DNA from: Candidatus Paceibacterota bacterium | GTDB lineage: Bacteria; Patescibacteriota; Minisyncoccia; Minisyncoccales; GWA2-38-27 | Direction of reading: 5' to 3' | Assembly: GCA_028697015.1 (NCBI GenBank) | Contig: JAQVFW010000004.1 | Location: 1-43,764, forward strand | Length of the DNA: 43,764 bases | Shown here: positions 40,023 through 43,764 of the stretch, one piece after another | Layout of the letters: the number at the start of each line of letters is the position of its first letter | Position numbering within the stretch: position 1 is the first letter of the stretch | Position numbers and translations under genes: made by a program | The notes under the pieces: model-generated | What the model was told of the DNA's origin: nothing | The model's database searches: none | What the model saw: the letters and a program-made list of their open reading frames with translations, nothing else

Positions 40023-41543
40023 TCAAAGCGGCTTTACCATATAAGTATTTTCCAATTTGTAACCAAGCGATCTGTAATAATCTCTTACTCCCACTCCCGA
40101 GATAACGGATATTTTTTTTGCCTTGAATTCTTTCTTTGCTATTTTCTCGGCTTCTTTTATTAACTTTTTTCCAAGTCCTTTATGCTGGGGAGAAATATCT
40201 TTTCCTTTCAGTAAAGAATGAACTCGTCCGTAAGTATGAACTTCCCTTATTATCGCAAAATTGTCTTTTATTCTAAGACGAAGAAGAGAATAAAGTTTTT
40301 CTTGATTTTTATTTTCAAAGGAAAGAAATATTTCTTTTCCTTCTGAGGCATCGTAATTTTCCCTGAAAAGGAAGAGTTTTTCTTTCGGATTGTAGTTTTC
40401 TTTTACCTCTCTGCATCTTATGCATTTGCACTTCCAACCTTCTTTCTCCGCTTCTTTTTTTATTATCTGCCTGAGATTTGATATTTTGGCCGGCCCTTCG
40501 ATAATGCTTTGAGAAGGAATGTCTCTTATAAGGCGCTGGATTCGGCAATATTTTGGAACTTCTTTTTTTGTTTCTTTTAGAAGATAAATCAGATCTTTTT
40601 CACTATAGGGAAAATATTCTTTCTTTTCCCATTTTTTATAAAGAGGGGTTCCTTTTATAATCGCGCAGGGATATATTTTAATCATATCCGGCCGAAAGTT
40701 ATGATTATTGAAAATTTCTTTGGCCATCTCAATATCTTTTTTTAGTGTTGATTTGAAAAGATTTGGCATTATATGGTAGCAAATTTTAAATCCGGCATCT
40801 TTTAAGATTTTTGTCGCCTCTATTATTTCTTTCCTTTTATGCCCTCTTTTATTGTGCATTAAGACATTTTCATCTGTGCTTTGAACGCCAAGTTCTATTC
40901 TTGTCGCTCCTAGATTTCTCATGAATTCCACTTCTTCCTTTGTAATGAAGTCCGGCCTTGTTTCCAAAGTAAGGCCTATCATCCTTTGTTTTGATTTTTC
41001 GTTTTTTCTTTGGGCTTCCAAAAGAGTTTTGCTTTTTTTATTATTGCAGGCCTCAAAGCATCTTTTTATAAACCACTTTTGATATTTTTGGGGAAGATAA
41101 GACCATGTTCCTCCTATGACAATAAGTTCAACCTTGTCGGTATTATGCCCCGCCATTTTTAAAGCTTTTAATCTTGAAGAGGTTTGTTTGTAAGGGTCAA
41201 AACTGTTTAAAATGGCCCGCATTACCGCCGGCTCGTTACTTAAATAGCTTTTGGGCATTCCTTTTTCACTCGGGCAGTATATGCATTTTCCGGGACACGG
41301 GTAGGGCTTGGTTAAAACGGAAACAACAGATACTCCGGACAAAGAGCGAATTCTTTTTTTAACAAGAAGGTTTTTTAGATTTTTATTTCTTTTAGAGAGG
41401 GGTATTTTGTGGTATGCTTTAATTAAATCGACATTTGAGACAGTCGAAATTTTAAGTTTCTTAGCCAGGGATTTTCTGAAAGAATCAATGTCTTTCAATG
41501 TCTCTATTTTGCTTTTTATTAATTCTTCTGCTATTTTATCCAT
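40023..41543 (-). CDS. Elp3-like tRNA uridine(34) acetyltransferase (radical SAM + GNAT)
   Basis: The 506-residue protein has the two-domain structure of Elp3: a radical SAM core with C83, C87 and C90 (CPGKCIYC) preceded by KPYPCPG and followed by LSNEPAVMRA, and a C-terminal GNAT acetyltransferase domain (about 370-506, ending RDYYRSLGYKLENTYMVKPL). Elp3 uses acetyl-CoA and a radical to build the carboxymethyl group on wobble uridine (cm5U34). Stand-alone bacterial Elp3 proteins are known. Its start codon is one base away from that of a divergent Trm9-like methyltransferase. Confidence 0.92.
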   Translation of the reverse strand: MDKIAEELIKSKIETLKDIDSFRKSLAKKLKISTVSNVDLIKAYHKIPLSKRNKNLKNLLVKKRIRSLSGVSVVSVLTKPYPCPGKCIYCPSEKGMPKSYLSNEPAVMRAILNSFDPYKQTSSRLKALKMAGHNTDKVELIVIGGTWSYLPQKYQKWFIKRCFEACNNKKSKTLLEAQRKNEKSKQRMIGLTLETRPDFITKEEVEFMRNLGATRIELGVQSTDENVLMHNKRGHKRKEIIEATKILKDAGFKICYHIMPNLFKSTLKKDIEMAKEIFNNHNFRPDMIKIYPCAIIKGTPLYKKWEKKEYFPYSEKDLIYLLKETKKEVPKYCRIQRLIRDIPSQSIIEGPAKISNLRQIIKKEAEKEGWKCKCIRCREVKENYNPKEKLFLFRENYDASEGKEIFLSFENKNQEKLYSLLRLRIKDNFAIIREVHTYGRVHSLLKGKDISPQHKGLGKKLIKEAEKIAKKEFKAKKISVISGVGVRDYYRSLGYKLENTYMVKPL

Positions 41544-41544
41544 A

Positions 41545-42246
41545 ATGAAAGAAGATTACGCCAAATATATTATAAATAAGGTTCGAGAGGATTATAACTT
41601 TATTTCCGATGATTTTTCAAGGACAAGGGAGTATTTATGGGAAGAATTAAAACCCTTGCTTGATAAATATATTAAAAAAGGAGATAAGGTTTTGGACCTT
41701 GGTTGCGGAAACGGCCGCTATTATTCCTATTTCCAAAAAAAGAAAACGGAATATATTGGCATTGATAATTCCGAAAAACTTATTGAGATTGCAAAAAAGA
41801 AGCATCTCTTTGCTGATTTTAGAACAGGAGACGCTCTTAATATTCCTTTTCCGGACAAACATTTTGACAAAGTGGTTTCTGTTGCCGTCTTTCACCATAT
41901 TCCTTCAAAAGAGTTCCGCCTTCAGTTTTTAAAAGAAGTAAGAAGAGTTTTAAAAGATAATGGCCTTGTTATTCTAACTGTTTGGAAATTTCACAGAAAA
42001 GAAGAGAAAAAACTTATTCTTAAGTATTTTCTTTTAAAGCTTATTGGAATGTCAAAACTTGACTTTAAAGATATCTTAGAGCCATGGGGAAAAAAGGCAA
42101 ACAGGTATTACCACTCTTTTTCAGAAAAAGAATTAAGTGAACTTGCAAAAGAAGCGAACTTTGAGGTAAAAGAAACAGGACAGATAGAGAATGAAAGAGG
42201 GAATAGAAAAAACATATATCTTGTTGCCACATCTTTGTCCTCATAG
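41545..42246 (+). CDS. Trm9/ALKBH8-like SAM-dependent methyltransferase
   Basis: From ATG 41545 (MKEDYAKYIINKVREDYN) the protein has 233 residues. The segment DFSRTREYLW and the SAM-binding motif VLDLGCGNGRYYS, followed by EYIGIDNSEKLI and VAVFHHIPS, match Trm9-like methyltransferases. Trm9 methylates cm5U34 of tRNA to mcm5U34, the step after Elp3, which is encoded back to back. An upstream extension of the frame would lie inside elp3 and is rejected. The stop codon TAG (42244-42246) is inside tRNA-Arg(CCG), whose first ten bases are also the last codons of this gene. Confidence 0.82.
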   Translation: MKEDYAKYIINKVREDYNFISDDFSRTREYLWEELKPLLDKYIKKGDKVLDLGCGNGRYYSYFQKKKTEYIGIDNSEKLIEIAKKKHLFADFRTGDALNIPFPDKHFDKVVSVAVFHHIPSKEFRLQFLKEVRRVLKDNGLVILTVWKFHRKEEKKLILKYFLLKLIGMSKLDFKDILEPWGKKANRYYHSFSEKELSELAKEANFEVKETGQIENERGNRKNIYLVATSLSS

Positions 42247-42309
42247 CTTAATTGGATAGAGCGCAGGCCTCCGGAGCTTGAGATTCCCGTTCAAGTCGGG
42301 ATGAGGACA
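42237..42309 (+). tRNA. tRNA-Arg (CCG)
   Basis: Acceptor GTCCTCA/TGAGGAC, anticodon stem CAGGC/GCTTG (one G-T pair) with loop CTCCGGA (anticodon CCG), T arm TCCCG-TTCAAGT-CGGGA, discriminator A, no CCA. Its first ten bases overlap the end of the methyltransferase gene. Confidence 0.92.
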
Positions 42310-42313
42310 CATT

Positions 42314-42399
42314 GGAGGGGTCGGATAACGGCTATTCCGCCGGTTTCGAAAACCGGTGTCCGTAAGGACTTGTGGGTTCGAATCCCACCCCCTCCGCCA
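42314..42399 (+). tRNA. tRNA-Ser (CGA), flanking a second recombinase element
   Basis: Class II tRNA: acceptor GGAGGGG/CCCCTCC, anticodon stem CCGGT/ACCGG with loop TTCGAAA (anticodon CGA), variable arm GTCC-GTAA-GGAC, T arm GTGGG-TTCGAAT-CCCAC, discriminator G and encoded CCA (42397-42399). A recombinase gene converges on its 3' end. Confidence 0.94.
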
Positions 42400-43645
42400 A
42401 TTTTCACTTTTTGTGAAATCGTAAGATGTTGCCTCGGCGCAAAGCGCCTCGGCATGGTATTTTTCCGCTATTTTGAAGGCATTTTTGAAGTCGCACGCCA
42501 GCGTGCGGTCGGCAATGCGGAAGTTCGAACCAATCTTTTTGAGAAAATCCCGAATCCTTTCGGGATTTTCTTGTTGAGCGTATTTTTCGGCTTGGTTGGC
42601 GTCTTTTAGAAAGGCAATGGCAAGTTCGAACCGATTATTGCTCTTTCGCCTAAAAGCGTTGATTTTTTCTTCCAAATCTTTTTTAGCGAGAATGATCCTG
42701 TGCTTTTTGGCGGTATATTCCGCTTGCGATAAATTGCCGTCCAGTTGCAAATCAAGCAAGCGATCAAGCTTTACTTCTATTTCCACAAGCTCATTTCTCG
42801 CTTTTTGGGCGAAAGAGCTTTCCGCTTGGGCAATTTTCATTTTTTCTTTTTCAAAATAATTGATTGAAGCGTTTGCCCAAGCGGAAGACAAAGAAACTTT
42901 TTTGATTTCTTCCTTTATTTGAGAAGTGATGATTTCTTCTCTTGTATACTTCTGCGAACAGCGGACTTTTCTTTTAGTGCATCGTAAATAGTTATGTCCT
43001 TTTTGTGTTTCGGTGGTAATAAAACAACCGCACTCACCACAACGGAAAAGTCCGCGGTAAACATATGGCTTCAATTTTGGCGTTTTCGGTTTTGATTTCC
43101 TCATCATCACTTCTTGGCATAAATCAAAAAGTTTTTTTGTGATAATCGGTTCATGCTTTCCGTCATACAATTCACCGTTATACTCAATCATTCCATAATA
43201 GATTTTATTTTTCAGCATATACTGATAATTTGAGACGGAAAGCATTTTGCCTTTCTTGCCAACCAAGCCCAAGGAATTGATAATCTTTCGGATTTGAGCG
43301 AGGGGGTATTCGCCAGTGGCGTACATTTCAAAAGCCCGCTTGATATATTGCCTTTTCCTTATCCACGGCGATACAGCGTGCGTTTTTGTCGTTCACATAG
43401 CCAAGTGGTGCCCAAGCGGGCCAAATACCATTCCGTAATTTCTGGCGAATACCCCTCTTTATATTTTCAGAAAGATTATCCACATAATATTTTGATTGCC
43501 CAAAAGCAATGGACAACATAAATTTTCCCTGTGGCGTCGGATCAAACCAAAAAGTAGGAAATTTTAGCGTGGTAATTTTGCCAGTATCTACCAAGTAAAT
43601 TATTCGTCCGCCGTCTATAGAATTGCGAGCCAATCTATCTGACAT
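42400..43645 (-). pseudogene. broken large serine recombinase (frameshift, N-terminus missing)
   Basis: The upstream piece (43645-43328) begins at SDRLARNSIDGGRI and continues through WFDPTPQGKFML; the downstream piece (from 43326) carries the recombinase domain, a zinc ribbon (CGECG…YLRCTKRKVRC) and a coiled-coil region. Between them the frame shifts at about 43340-43350 in an AT repeat; a 2-base loss would restore KAIYIKRAFEMYATGEY. The first ~80-90 residues with the catalytic serine are absent; an in-frame stop lies just before 43645. Like its relative, the frame runs on without a stop antisense through tRNA-Ser and tRNA-Arg to 42241. Hairpins GGCGC/GCGCC, CGCACGC/GCGTGCG and a 12-bp stem (42543-42570) lie in the 3' part. 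Confidence 0.8.
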
Positions 43646-43764
43646 TCTATGTTAAACTGAAGATGTCACGCAGCTTTGCGCGCCGTGACTTATGGCATCC
43701 TGCTCCCTAATTCCCTTTAAGAAAAGAGGGATTAAGTGGCTTTGGTCTGACTGTCCGGCGCGCA
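42400..43764. mobile_element. second serine-recombinase element at tRNA-Ser(CGA), left part only
   Basis: Directly after the CCA of tRNA-Ser begins sequence encoding a recombinase related to that of the first element, in the same convergent arrangement. The far end is outside the window, so repeats and cargo cannot be assessed. The last 119 bases (43646-43764) hold no gene I can support; TATGTTAAACTGAAG there resembles the -10 region of the first recombinase, but points away from this one. Confidence 0.6.

Noticed and set aside
41308-41544. N-terminal extension of the methyltransferase frame upstream of 41545
   Set aside because: It lies entirely antisense to the conserved N-terminal part of elp3; the ATG at 41545 gives the normal family start.
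42241-42420. C-terminal extension of the second recombinase through two tRNAs, including GFRNRRNSRYPTPP
   Set aside because: These residues are antisense translations of tRNA-Ser and tRNA-Arg; the frame merely lacks a stop. I treat the recombinase as ending near 42400.
43692-43764. Open frame MASCSLIPFKKRG… running off the right edge
   Set aside because: Only 24 codons are visible, without a ribosome binding site or recognisable motif.

Overview
The window looks like a chromosome segment of a Candidate Phyla Radiation (Patescibacteria, probably Parcubacteria-type) bacterium. This is inferred from AT-rich, very compact gene content, a set of informational and housekeeping genes with few biosynthetic ones, starts that often lack a Shine-Dalgarno sequence, tRNAs mostly without an encoded CCA, and standard stop codons. 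I see no rRNA, CRISPR array or classical IS transposase.

Host layout. 1-15466 holds an RRM RNA-binding protein, DUF389 membrane protein, P-type ATPase, prmC, trpS, RNase J, tRNA-Leu, an oligopeptide-binding protein with an inserted peptidoglycan-binding domain, secG, a holin-like membrane protein, groES-groEL, a half-size MFS protein, polX and a Nudix hydrolase. 23049-42399 holds tRNA-Arg(CCU), an HtrA-like protease, tRNA-His, tRNA-Arg(UCU), a histidine kinase, tRNA-Pro, tRNA-Gly, RNase Y, clpP, tig, ppa, nusA, a response regulator, mutM-holA, rpsT, a B12-type radical SAM protein, ruvA, a MurE-like ligase, a NIF3-like protein, and a divergent Elp3/Trm9-like pair followed by tRNA-Arg(CCG) and tRNA-Ser(CGA).

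The accessory part is a 7.6-kb mobile element (15477-23054) inserted exactly at the 3' end of tRNA-Arg(CCU). Its cargo is visibly richer in G+C than the host and uses strong AGGAGG ribosome binding sites. Two divergent operons leave a shared promoter region near 17300-17500. Leftward is a B12-binding radical SAM protein. Rightward are an RNHCP zinc protein, a radical SAM/SPASM protein with a possible PqqD-like tail, and a second radical SAM protein with a YkgJ-like cysteine tail. Each operon ends in an identical gene for a 52-residue peptide, because that gene lies inside a perfect 486-bp inverted repeat. This suggests a radical-SAM peptide- or protein-modifying system carried on an integrase element. 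I do not recognise it as a named system.

The other half of the element is a large serine recombinase gene flanked by its own 138-bp inverted repeat. The two repeat pairs meet at a GTGT/ACAC core. Joining the two ends of the element reproduces exactly the sequence found in the middle at 21210-21240. The element therefore carries a second, intact, inverted attP-like site, and its circular form would have two unique halves separated by two inverted copies of a 620-bp attP-containing repeat. The recombinase reading frame crosses the core and ends inside the tRNA, so its C-terminus should differ between the integrated and circular states.

A second, related but broken recombinase (42400-43645) lies in the same geometry next to tRNA-Ser(CGA), at the right edge of the window.
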